Positions 1 through 11,542 of a stretch of 64,000 nucleotides of DNA are shown here, one piece after another. Each line of letters opens with the position of its first letter. The first letter of the stretch is position 1. The position numbers were made by a program, and so were the translations under genes. The notes beneath the pieces were generated by a model. That model saw only the letters and a program-made list of their open reading frames with translations. It did not search any database and was not told the DNA's origin. This DNA is from Asterias rubens (taxonomy: Eukaryota > Echinodermata > Asteroidea > Forcipulatida > Asteriidae), in NCBI RefSeq assembly GCF_902459465.1, contig NC_047070.1:1-64000 (forward strand), in the 5' to 3' direction.

Positions 1-3000
1 AACCTAAACCCTAACCCTAACCCTAACCCTAACCCTAACCCTAACCCTAACCCTAACCCTAACCCTAACCCTAACCCTAACCCTAACCCTAACCCTAACC
101 CTAACCCTAACCCTAACCCTAACCCTAACCCTAACCCTAACCCTAACCCTAACCCTAACCCTAACCCTAACCCTAACCCTAACCCTAACCCTAACCCTAA
201 CCCTAACCCTAACCCTAACCCTAACCCTAACCCTAACCCTAACCCTAACCCTAACCCTAACCCTAACCCTAACCCTAACCCTAACCCTAACCCTAACCCT
301 AACCCTAACCCTAACCCTAACCCTAACCCTAACCCTAACCCTAACCCTAACCCTAACCCTAACCCTAACCCTAACCCTAACCCTAACCCTAACCCTAACC
401 CTAACCCTAACCCTAACCCTAACCCTAACCCTAACCCTAACCCTAACCCTAACCCTAACCCTAACCCTAACCCTAACCCTAACCCTAACCCTAACCCTAA
501 CCCTAACCCTAACCCTAACCCTAACCCTAACCCTAACCCTAACCCTAACCCTAACCCTAACCCTAACCCTAACCCTAACCCTAACCCTAACCCTAACCCT
601 AACCCTAACCCTAACCCTAACCCTAACCCTAACCCTAACCCTAACCCTAACCCTAACCCTAACCCTAACCCTAACCCTAACCCTAACCCTAACCCTAACC
701 CTAACCCTAACCCTAACCCTAACCCTAACCCTAACCCTAACCCTAACCCTAACCCTAACCCTAACCCTAACCCTAACCCTAACCCTAACCCTAACCCTAA
801 CCCTAACCCTAACCCTAACCCTAACCCTAACCCTAACCCTAACCCTAACCCTAACCCTAACCCTAACCCTAACCCTAACCTAACCCTAACCCTAACCCTA
901 ACCCTAACCCTAACCCTAACCCTAACCCTAACCCTAACCCTAACCCTAACCCTAACCCTAACCCTAACCCTAACCCTAACCCTAACCCTAACCCTAACCC
1001 TAACCCTAACCCTAACCCTAACCCTAACCCTAACCCTAACCCTAACCCTAACCCTAACCCTAACCCTAACCCTAACCCTAACCCTAACCCTAACCCTAAC
1101 CCTAACCCTAACCCTAACCCTAACCCTAACCCTAACCCTAACCCTAACCCTAACCCTAACCCTAACCCTAACCCTAACCCTAACCCTAACCCTAACCCTA
1201 ACCCTAACCCTAACCCTAACCCTAACCCTAACCCTAACCCTAACCCTAACCCTAACCCTAACCCTAACCCTAACCCTAACCCTAACCCTAACCCTAACCC
1301 TAACCCTAACCCTAACCCTAACCCTAACCCTAACCCTAACCCTAACCCTAACCCTAACCCTAACCCTAACCCTAACCCTAACCCTAACCCTAACCCTAAC
1401 CCTAACCCTAACCCTAACCCTAACCCTAACCCTAACCCTAACCCTAACCCTAACCCTAACCCTAACCCTAACCCTAACCCTAACCCTAACCCTAACCCTA
1501 ACCCTAACCCTAACCCTAACCCTAACCCTAACCCTAACCCTAACCCTAACCCTAACCCTAACCCTAACCCTAACCCTAACCCTAACCCTAACCCTAACCC
1601 TAACCCTAACCCTAACCCTAACCCTAACCCTAACCCTAACCCTAACCCTAACCCTAACCCTAACCCTAACCCTAACCCTAACCCTAACCCTAACCCTAAC
1701 CCTAACCCTAACCCTAACCCTAACCCTAACCCTAACCCTAACCCTAACCCTAACCCTAACCCTAACCCTAACCCTAACCCTAACCCTAACCCTAACCCTA
1801 ACCCTAACCCTAACCCTAACCCTAACCCTAACCCTAACCCTAACCCTAACCCTAACCCTAACCCTAACCCTAACCCTAACCTAACCCTAACCCTAACCCT
1901 AACCCTAACCCTAACCCTAACCCTAACCCTAACCCTAACCCTAACCCTAACCCTAACCCTAACCCTAACCCTAACCCTAACCCTAACCCTAACCCTAACC
2001 CTAACCCTAACCCTAACCCTAACCCTAACCCTAACCCTAACCCTAACCCTAACCCTAACCCTAACCCTAACCCTAACCCTAACCCTAACCCTAACCCTAA
2101 CCCTAACCCTAACCCTAACCCTAACCCTAACCCTAACCCTAACCCTAACCCTAACCCTAACCCTAACCCTAACCCTAACCCTAACCCTAACCCTAACCCT
2201 AACCCTAACCCTAACCCTAACCCTAACCCTAACCCTAACCCTAACCCTAACCCTAACCCTAACCCTAACCCTAACCCTAACCCTAACCCTAACCCTAACC
2301 CTAACCCTAACCCTAACCCTAACCCTAACCCTAACCCTAACCCTAACCCTAACCCTAACCCTAACCCTAACCCTAACCCTAACCCTAACCCTAACCCTAA
2401 CCCTAACCCTAACCCTAACCCTAACCCTAACCCTAACCCTAACCCTAACCCTAACCCTAACCCTAACCCTAACCCTAACCCTAACCCTAACCCTAACCCT
2501 AACCCTAACCCTAACCCTAACCCTAACCCTAACCCTAACCCTAACCCTAACCCTAACCCTAACCCTAACCCTAACCCTAACCCTAACCCTAACCCTAACC
2601 CTAACCCTAACCCTAACCCTAACCCTAACCCTAACCCTAACCCTAACCCTAACCCTAACCCTAACCCTAACCCTAACCCTAACCCTAACCCTAACCCTAA
2701 CCCTAACCCTAACCCTAACCCTAACCCTAACCCTAACCCTAACCCTAACCCTAACCCTAACCCTAACCCTAACCCTAACCCTAACCCTAACCCTAACCCT
2801 AACCCTAACCCTAACCCTAACCCTAACCCTAACCCTAACCCTAACCCTAACCCTAACCCTAACCCTAACCCTAACCCTAACCCTAACCCTAACCCTAACC
2901 CTAACCCTAACCCTAACCCTAACCCTAACCCTAACCCTAACCCTAACCCTAACCCTAACCCTAACCCTAACCCTAACCCTAACCCTAACCCTAACCCTAA

Positions 3001-3374
3001 CCCTAACCCTAACCCTAACCCTAACCCTAACCCTAACCCTAACCCTAACCCTAACCCTAACCCTAACCCTAACCCTAACCCTAACCCTAACCCTAACCCT
3101 AACCCTAACCCTAACCCTAACCCTAACCCTAACCCTAACCCTAACCCTAACCCTAACCCTAACCCTAACCCTAACCCTAACCCTAACCCTAACCCTAACC
3201 CTAACCCTAACCCTAACCCTAACCCTAACCCTAACCCTAACCCTAACCCTAACCCTAACCCTAACCCTAACCCTAACCCTAACCCTAACCCTAACCCTAA
3301 CCCTAACCCTAACCCTAACCCTAACCCTAACCCTAACCCTAACCCTAACCCTAACCCTAACCCCCTAACCCTTG
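1..3374. repeat. Telomere, (CCCTAA)n array
   Basis: About 560 head-to-tail CCCTAA units run from the first base, interrupted by only a few variants: an irregular start (aacctaaaccctaa), two 5-base units lacking one C at 879-883 and 1880-1884, and an expanded C run at about 3361-3365 just before unique sequence begins with cttgattt. The C-rich strand reads 5' to 3' into the chromosome, which is the orientation of a genuine left chromosome terminus rather than an interstitial array. The sequence is the vertebrate-type TTAGGG repeat, ancestral for animals. Confidence 0.99.
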
Positions 3375-4326
3375 ATTTCTTGCCGATTTTTTGAAAAATT
3401 ATTAAAAAATCAATCTGGAATTTAAACTATTTCCGGCCGATTTTACAGAGAGCTAAAACTATGTCACAATGCAAATCATGTTTGGTGATACTGAAATTTA
3501 CTTCGATGGATTTCATTGCTTTGAAAAATTGAGCCCTGATAATAATTATTATGAAGTTAAAACATTGCAAACAAGTTTTTTATTAGTGGCAATATTTTTA
3601 TACCGCGTACAGTCAAAGATTTTATAGTATCTTTGGTACAGTTCAGTAAAAAAAATTCTACCCGTTAGCCCGCCCTCTGTTGTCACGGAACAGCAAACTG
3701 AAAATAAGCCGCGGGTACCAGCGCGCTGGTGCACGATTAAAAACTTAATATTTCAGAGTGTATGTGTATGTCATGGATGATAATGGACGATAATGTCCAT
3801 TTGCGACGGGTGGCAATGTGTATCGCCAACCAAACTGATTTGTCGTTTTTTAAGTACAAAAAACGGACAGAATGTGAGTAGCAGTGATCTACCTTAGGTA
3901 GTAAAAAGAAGGATGATTTTAAACATTGTTTGTGGATAGTTCTTCAACACGTCTCACCTCATGATTGATTAACCGTGTAAGTTGTTGCACACCTGCCTTG
4001 TTGTCTGGCATTTTGGTAAGTGAGTTTCATTTTGAATGTTGTTGTCCATCCAATCAACACCATGGAGGAAGAACCTCCATGGCAATACCACCTAAACACC
4101 GTACTCATCCACCAGTATTATAGCTATAAAAGCACCATGATGTAATACAACTGAATAACATGAATGTTGTTTCTATTGAATTGAGTGATATGTAGTCGAG
4201 ATACCCCAAAGATATTGCCAACTGTTACTGTACAGTGAACTAACAAAATATAACGTGTAGTCATTATTATGACGATGTTAGCAACCCTCACTCAAATGTT
4301 TTCAAACCACAACTTGATTCGCTTAG
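3375..4326. other. Telomere-adjacent sequence, no gene seen
   Basis: AT-rich unique-looking DNA directly inside the telomere. I see no convincing exon, RNA gene or tandem array. Short ORFs here have no domain-like composition and no splice context. A small inverted motif, ccatggagg/cctccatgg, occurs at about 4061-4082. Confidence 0.6.
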
Positions 4327-4440
4327 TTATGGGTCAACTCGGTCCCAGTCAACTCGGTCCCAAGTTAACTCGGTCCCAGGTCAACTCGGTCCCAAGTCAA
4401 CTCGATCCCAAGTCAACTCGATCCCAAGTCAACTCAGTCC
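4327..4440. repeat. Minisatellite, 15-17 bp unit (left arm)
   Basis: Six to seven tandem copies of a unit close to gtcaactcggtcccaa, with variants tcgatccc and ttaactcgg. The same unit appears in reverse complement at 7229-7372. A 70-codon ORF that crosses it is just the repeat read through and is not a gene. Confidence 0.85.
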
Positions 4441-5632
4441 GTATGGTTGACGGAAAGTTCTTTGAATTGGAAAAAAGATAACTAATGACCTTTGACTTTT
4501 TGAGATGAGTGTGCAGATCTTCAGGGTATAACGATCCTTGAGCGTCCCATTTGTTTCTAGATTCAACTTGTGTTTGTTTATTTTTAAATATTACCATAAT
4601 TGTGTTGGGCGAATAAGTTATGAAGTGTAAAAAAAAAAAAATTATGAGTTCAAATGTTTCTCTGCTTTCAACCAGATTATTGTTTTTTTTGTCTGGCTGT
4701 CACTCAACAATTACCATTAAAATTGACAAACATTAACAATTGAATCCACTTTGATTACAGATGTTTATTTTATCAACAAATTTTTTCAGAAAACACATAA
4801 ATAATATATAAAGTACAATTTCTGAGAACTAAAAAATAATAATTGACAAAACTTTCCAGTTAATCGTTTTTATCGTAATAACAAAATCAAAACACTTGGC
4901 CGACCAATTAAATAAAGCGTTGTTCTAAAACCCCCTCGACCCCCCACGACCCCTCGACGTCCGCCCCGTGTTCAAAGAATGTCCCAATTCCGAATTCATA
5001 AAATGTCGCTTTACGGCCGAGTAAGAATTAAGTCCCCGATTTAGAATTCACAGTGTGTGATCCACGACGCAACTTCCTTCCACGACTAGACTTGATTTCA
5101 AGTCTGAGACTGCGGTTATATTTATCTGCATCAGCCACACAGAATTGGGAGTATTTACTCTCCGCTTCCGCACGTCACGTGCACACCAATTGGGGACCCA
5201 AAACACGTCCGTGTGGGCATTTGGTCGGTCGGGTCTACAACCTTGAGCTTCGCTTAGGGTAACTAGTAGTACCATAGAGAAAGGACGGTAGTACCATGGA
5301 GGAATAGTACACAGGACGTGAGGCATAATTTTTTTTCCTAGGACGAACGTGGGCAATTAACATAAAATGGGCGTGTTTTTGCCCGAAAAACACTCTCGCG
5401 CATGCACAAGCTTTAGTGATGACCGCAAGGGTCCTTGGGCCACTGGTGTTGGTATGTCAATGTGGTATGAAAATAGTTGTGGTAAATAAATGGGGACCAC
5501 ACAACCTGCTTTTCTTCAACTATCGCTTCACACAATTGTGTACAGGTTGTGATGAACCAGTCTACCCCCTATTTCTTCCTCCATGGTCTAACCATGGAGA
5601 TATACCATCCATGGTCTATTTTTAAACTGGGC

Positions 5633-5760
5633 ACATTTGGTAATTATTGTCGAAGACCAGTATTTTTACTTGATTTGGTAATTAATGTCGAGGACCAGTT
5701 TTTTCACTTGATGTATCCCAACATGCATTTAAGATAACAAACCTGTGGAATTTTTTTTTA
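5633..5760 (-). mobile_element. Degenerate fragment of TTAA-type MITE (family A)
   Basis: Contains ggtaattattgtcgaagacc, a second diverged copy of the same motif, and acttgatgtatcccaac followed by aacaaacctgtgg. These match the terminal part of the family A element intact at 63319-63705, in the same orientation. No intact ends are visible. Confidence 0.55.
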
Positions 5761-6730
5761 TTTTTGTTGCATAATTTTGTGTGCTCCAGATGCATAAGTG
5801 CTGTTTGTAATGCAGTGTACTTTTAAATTTCATCAAAAAACATTAGTGACCACAACCGTTCATTATGACCGTCAGTCTATTTTCATAATTGCCCTCCCTC
5901 TCCCTCCCAACCATATCCAAACGTATTTTATCAGGCAATCAAGACTTGGCAATGAAAGCAAGCGCGACGCATTTGATGAACACAAGGTAGAGTTGTACAT
6001 GTACAAATACGCAGTTTTTCATGGTACATGGTACTAATACATGTACATTGTACATGTAACATGTGTACACATGTAACATGTGTACGTGTATGCGTGTATG
6101 TGTACATGTTTAATATGCTTGAGTGTATAATTTCCACAACTATTATTACGTCGTAGTACGTATGGCATGGGAAAATGTATAGTTAACTACGCCCATTTAT
6201 GTAAATTGCCCACGTTCGTCCTAGGAAAAAAAAAAAACGCGGACGGGAGCGATCGACCGGAAATGGGTCTGCCTGATCATCACGTAATGAGTTGGCCATA
6301 ATCGGGCGGTATACGCAGGTTTCCAGTTGGGATAATAATCTCGGATCGGCCAAGAGATACACATCGAAATACCGCAGTTTTTTATTTGTACATCACAATT
6401 GCCACAGGCCCGATCTCAGCAGCCAATCACGCGAAATTTGCTTCGTGTATACTACATGTGTATGGTCTGTCTCGTACGCTGTGTTGTTGTGATGTGCGAG
6501 GCATGGTAGTCGACGTCAGCATACAAAATTGTGTGCGTGATTGGCTGAGGTTGTGAACTGTGGCAATTTCAGTGTACAGAAAAAAAGATCGCACAAAAGT
6601 CGAGGGTCGACGGGGTCGTGGGTCGTGGGGGCCGAGGGGGTTTTAGAACAACCCTTAAATAAAAATAATTTTAAAAAAATAAAAAGGTTGGTTGAAAACA
6701 AAAAGTAAGTTAACTTACACAAACATTAGG

Positions 6731-7173
6731 AGAGGTTTCGCAAGTGTACGGATACACATACAGAAACCGATACGTCGACAGTTTGTGTGTTCACGTGACG
6801 TGTATCCGCTACCATCGTATTTTGCACACACGTTAGCAGCGGATACATGAACTCATACACGTCACATTAAAACGTATACTGCTTTGCAGACTTTTAGTTG
6901 TCTTTTTTTCCAAACACATTTCCCACGAAATTTATTTCACTGGTACCGTGCTTGATATAGATAGAAAATTGTTAGTTACAAGCAAAACAATGCTAAAATG
7001 CAGTGCACATAACACGGTGTCTGTAAAGGTCATGCTTGTCGGGAAAAAACACTCAGGATGAATGTGAGCGCACTCAATACTATAGTTTGCGAAACAAAAT
7101 CCAACACTGGCGTGAACGGATACGGTATCATATCCGTATCTGTATCTGCTGCCGCATGCTTGCGAAACCTCTC
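6731..7173. mobile_element. Fold-back MITE with 15-bp inverted ends
   Basis: Begins gagaggtttcgcaag (6731-6745) and ends with the exact reverse complement cttgcgaaacctctc (7159-7173). Inside, gtacggatac-like motifs and gtatccgctaccatcg/tagcagcggatac recur in inverted order. It has no coding capacity and lies inside the right arm of the larger subtelomeric inverted repeat. Confidence 0.65.
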
Positions 7174-7228
7174 TATTATCAAGTACATGTAACTTACACG
7201 AAACAGTACAAACAAAATATTTTGGTCA

Positions 7229-7372
7229 AAGGACCGAGTTGACTTGGGACCAAGTTGACTTGGGATCGAGTTGACTTGGGACCGAGTTTACTTGGGTTCG
7301 AGTTGACTGGGACCAAGTTTACTTGGGTTCGAGTTGACTGGGACCGAGTTGGCTTGAGACTGAGTTGACCGG
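7229..7372. repeat. Minisatellite, 15-17 bp unit (right arm)
   Basis: Tandem copies of a unit close to ttgacttgggaccgag, the reverse complement of the array at 4327-4440. Variants with gggttcgag alternate with gggaccaag, indicating a partly dimeric structure. Confidence 0.85.
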
Positions 7373-7844
7373 TACCCCTTGATTTCCGTTTACCGCAAGA
7401 CTGTGCAAGCTCCACTGGTGACAGAAGCTCTGCAGTTTACTCACGGTCTGTATTTTCGTCAGGCTTAATCATGCTGAGAATAAAGTTACTTGTCGTAGGT
7501 TGTGCTCAAACAAATATTTATTAAATGATGATTTTGTTTTGTATGTCACGTGCATTGTTGTATATGCCAACAATCAAATGAGCCAAAGAAACAACATCCG
7601 AATTTCCAACCTGGAAAATTCAAAACGAAATTGTCATCTGCTAGATTGAGTTTCACTCTCTTTCAGTCACACATTTACATAGATTACTTGATGTGGTTGC
7701 TATTTGGGATTCTATGGCATGCCAAGATCGTGATTTTTTAATTATTTTATTTTTTTTGTTTGATAAAAAGTTGGAGAGGAAGGTCCTTGTCATTGGTTAT
7801 TTTCAAATTGTTTGTTAATTTTTTTTCAAGATGGCCACCATGTC

Positions 7845-9188
7845 TTAAATGCAGTGCATGGGATTGGTAACTACTCAAAATAATTATTGCCATAAAACCT
7901 TTGGACTTACATGTACGTGTAATGAGTAATGGGGAGCTGTTGATACATGTAGATGTGAAAAACAGCTCCCTCTGAAGTGACGTATCCTGGTGTCATGGGT
8001 TTTTAGTAGGATAACAGGAACATTTTTCACAATTAAAAACTTAAAAGTTTTTTTTTTAAACGTCTATCCAACCTTTTTATAATGACACTTGCTCTTCATC
8101 GTGCAGGCCTGGAATTACAATTTTTTTAGGGCAAGGCCACTTTGGTCTTGGATATAGGCAATGTTTGAAGGGCACCAAGGCCAGTAGAAAGGGCACCAAG
8201 GCCAAAAGTTTCAAAATAAAGAAGGCGCGAAGGCCAGTAAGTTATCAAAGGGGTCATGAGCCTTATTAAACAAGTAAATTAAAAAATTGGCTAGAGGTTT
8301 CCCTATGGGTGGTTAACCCAATGGAACAGTTTTTTATGAATAAGATATTGATAAATCATATGTTATTCAAGATATTGATAAATCATATCTTATTCATAAA
8401 GAAACCAAATGATTAAAGTAAAAAAATAAAAAATAAAAAAATAAAAAATTCTATGAAGAAAAAAATAATCGTAAGTTAACTTTCTTGCATTTGGGGGCAT
8501 AGTTCTCAAATTCATCTTTTACATCTTCCTCCAAACGCTCTTTTTGCGTCTTCATTTTGGCAAATTCCTTCGTAAACATTTCATTCCCCAACAATATTTC
8601 ATCCGTTCACAAACGGAGGATACCATATATGGGCATTTTAACAACAGCGCCCTCTGTTGATCAATGGATTGTGTTAGACTGGTTCCTTGTGAAATCGGGA
8701 CATCAGATAAACGAGCGTGTGGATTATATGCGATGCAGGTTAGCGCTAGCGTAGGCGATGACTCGGGAGTGGAATCTCCGTTGCGCTAGTAACGTTGAAT
8801 ACCATGACTGCTATAGAGTTCCCTGGATTAGTATTGTCGGCCGTAAGTAGTCGGCCGAAAACAAATGTTTGTGTCAATAATAAAATCTTGGGCTTGGGTA
8901 AAAAAGGGCACAACGGGGAAAAAAGGCACGGCAGTTTTGGCCGTGAAAATTTTCCACGAATTTGATTTCGAGACCTCAGATTTAGGACTTGAGGTCATGA
9001 AATCAAGCATCTTAAAGCACACAACTCCGTGTGACAAGGGTGTTTTTTCTTTCATTGTTATCTCGCAACTTCGACGACCAATTGAGCTCAAATTTTCACA
9101 GGTTTGATACTTCATGCATACATGTTGAGAATACAGCAAGTGGGAAGACTGGTCTTTGACAATTACCAATAGTGTCCAGTGTCTTTAA
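7845..9188 (+). mobile_element. Split family A MITE with about 0.95 kb inserted
   Basis: The left half of the family A element starts at a TTAA (7845-7848; ttaaatgcagtgcatggg, then attggtaactactcaaa) and runs to about 7990 (ctccctctgaagtgacgta). The right half resumes at about 8938 (gaaaattttccacgaatttg) and finishes at TTAA 9185-9188 after accaatagtgtccagtgtct. Order and orientation agree with a single element interrupted by the intervening DNA, although two separately truncated copies would look similar. The insert includes a gggcaccaaggcc-type repeat at 8110-8290 and an AT-rich tataagatattgataaatcat duplication near 8340-8395. Confidence 0.6.
8110..8290. repeat. gggcaccaaggcc-type repeat
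   Basis: Two or three spaced copies of agggcaccaaggccagta-like sequence. The motif is the reverse complement of the gccttggtgccctt core in the 85-bp array at 60944-61770, so the two loci share an ancestral repeat family. No ORF of interest. Confidence 0.5.
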
Positions 9189-9388
9189 GCTACACAAAGT
9201 CCAAGGAATAAAGAGCAAGTGATTTGTTGGGGACAATAGTACATTTGTGTGTACGTTGAGTTCAGACACAAAACTTGGAATGTATGAAATACATACGTAC
9301 GTAAATGTAGTGCCATATCCTGCAAAATATAAAAAATTAATTGTTCTGTTATCTTTTTCTCCTTAAAGGTACACACCAAGAAGCCACA
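9189..9388 (+). other. 5' leader region of RGS12
   Basis: A pyrimidine-rich tract ending tctttttctccttaaag at 9368 looks like a 3' splice site, 20 bases before the chosen ATG. The 5' untranslated part is therefore probably spliced, with its first exon and promoter further left. I cannot place that exon. Confidence 0.45.
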
Positions 9389-11542
9389 ATGCATCTCAAC
9401 AGGCGTAGTAAGTCTAAATTACAAGAGACTAGGTTTTCAAACCTAAAAACAGTGGAAGTTGGACGTGGTCGAAATGGTTATGGCTTCACGATGACTGGAC
9501 AACATCCATGTGTTCTAAGTTGTATCTTACCGGGTAGCCCTTCCGATGCCTGTGGATTGAAAGCTGGAGATTGTGTCATGGCTATAAATGGAGAGAATGT
9601 CACACGCATAGGTCATGAACAGATTATTAAATTGATTGGATCTACCTCGGGAGTACTGAGGCTTACAGTTGCTGAAATACAGGAATCAGAATCTTCAGAT
9701 GAAGAGGACTTTGTACCAGTTCCAAGAGTCCGATATATGAGATCAAAAAGTGTGACACCTTCTAGTAAAATTAAAACTGATTTGAGCCGAGAAGATCAGC
9801 AGACCATAATGTACAAGCAACATCAATTGCAGTCAAATGTAGGTGCCAATGTTGCCAGTAAGTTTGCACCAGGACACCTTAGTCCATACAATCAATCAGG
9901 TCGTGCTGCAGTTATGCTTAAGAACAGTGCAAGCAACCACGATTACACATACTGGAATGGGAAAGAGTTTGAACAAATCAGGGGTGCTCAAAAACCCAGG
10001 AACGTGAAACGTAATTCAGAAAACAAACATTACAGACGTAGACCATACTCTGCACAAAGTCATTCTAGCTTTTATCCTGAAAAAGAAGAAGATGAAGGTG
10101 AACTTCCTGACCCCGGGTTACGACCTCTGACTCCAGTGGAAGTGTCCAATATTATGTATCCTTCACTTCGTTCCCAAGCAAGGTCTGGAGCTCAACAAAG
10201 GAGATTGTCAGCTTCAAGTGGAGAACAAGGAGTGTTGATGCATGCTGTAGTTGGATATCTTGGATCTATTGATATTCCGGCATCTGCAAATTTACCAATG
10301 GCAAGTCTTCAAGCTATAAGAGGTTGTGTAAGACGTCTACACCTTGAGCAACGTATTCATTCCTTAATGCTGATGGAAATAAGAAACAAAGGTGTTTCTC
10401 TCATCAATGCCAATCACAAAGTTGCAGTTGTTTACCCAGCTGAAAGAATTACTTTCTCAGGTATTTGTCCTGATGACAAGCGGTGCTTTGGAATTGTTAC
10501 CTCACAAAATCCAGAAGACAACTTGGAATCTGCTGATAGTGATGATGAACCAATTGGAAGTTCCTGCCATGTTTTCATTGTGGATCCTTCCTTGTGTTCA
10601 CATAATGTTCATCTTGAAATGGCTGCCAGGTTTGATGTCCAGTGTATTCATGATCCATCAACCAATACATGTCAACAGTTCCCAACATCATCTCGACCCT
10701 TGCTGACTTATATCGCCCAATTACACAGAGAGCATGGGGATAGCTTGCATTTTGCCGACTTCTATGGTCAGTCTCCATATCCAGTTGGTCCGCGAAGATC
10801 AAACAGCAACAGTAGTAATAGTGACAGCGGGTTTGGAAATGGTAAAGAAAACGAAGCCAATGGTCATGGAGAGAGAGTAATGATAGTTGATGTTGCTGGA
10901 CATATTCGCAATCAGAGAACAGCAGGCCAGGGTTTACATGAGGGTTTACCAAATAGACATGTGGTACAAGCTGAAATAAACACATCCCAGTCATCCTACT
11001 CAATCTCTTCAACATCATCACCAGAACACTCTCCACAAAATGGCTTCAAAACAAGTTCATCAGCAGGGCGCCTTACACCCCGGGCCAGACCTGATCCTAT
11101 CTTGAAGGATCTAAATGGACGTCTTACCCCTCTCTCTAGACCATCTTCTGTTGTTTTGAACACTGCATCTGGGCGGTTGACACCTCGAGCCAGACCTGAT
11201 CCTATTGGTTTTCATAGCACGCAAGGTTTGGTTGGGTCAAATCAAGAGCAGCAACAAACAATGTTTAAAGAAAGATCTCAAAGTGTTGATATCATGATAC
11301 AACCTCAGTATCGACCTCCGAACACCAACAACACCATCCCAAGTCTTCGTTCTCATGTACGAGGCAATGACCAGGTTCAAGTACAAAGAAGGCATCCTAC
11401 TTCAACCAGTGTGAAGGGGAGACCACCAACTGGAAGACATTCAATGTATGTTAAGATGGATACTGGTCGTACAAATAGTGAAGCAGAGGTACAAGTACGG
11501 AAGAAAATACCTGTCCTTCAAAGAGATGGAGCACCAGTCAAG
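9389..11542 (+). CDS. RGS12: RGS12 coding exon 1: PDZ and PTB domains
   Basis: The ATG at 9389 ([10 protein letters not shown]) is the first in-frame methionine after a likely acceptor at 9368. The PDZ domain starts near [18 protein letters not shown], with GYGF as the carboxylate-binding loop; PDZ domains bind C-terminal peptides. A Ser/Arg-rich linker follows. The PTB domain starts at [11 protein letters not shown] (about residue 283) and extends through [20 protein letters not shown]. The remainder is low complexity, Ser/Asn/Pro-rich, and contains the 12-residue motif [12 protein letters not shown] twice (about 559-571 and 593-605). The reading frame stays open to a stop at 11569, but the donor AAG|GTACAA at 11542 in phase 0 joins the next exon; failure to splice would add only nine residues. 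Confidence 0.9.

Larger units (their letters stand above)
4327..7372. repeat. Subtelomeric imperfect inverted repeat (about 3 kb)
   Basis: Three islands on the left recur as reverse complements, in mirrored order and with similar spacing, on the right. First, a minisatellite of the type gtcaactcggtcccaa at 4327-4440 is matched by its reverse complement at 7229-7372. Second, a GC-rich block beginning ttctaaaaccccctcgac at 4922-4960 is matched at 6600-6655. Third, ttcctaggacgaacgtgggc with flanks at 5332-5364 is matched at 6183-6235. The interior between the arms (about 5365-6182) holds a degenerate MITE piece and tacatgt-rich sequence. This looks like a fold-back element or an inverted duplication of subtelomeric DNA; intervening segments are too diverged for me to align by eye. 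Confidence 0.7.

Noticed and set aside
10575-11036. 153-codon ORF antisense to the RGS12 first exon
   Set aside because: Shadow of the PDZ/PTB exon; no homology-like motifs and no independent splice context.
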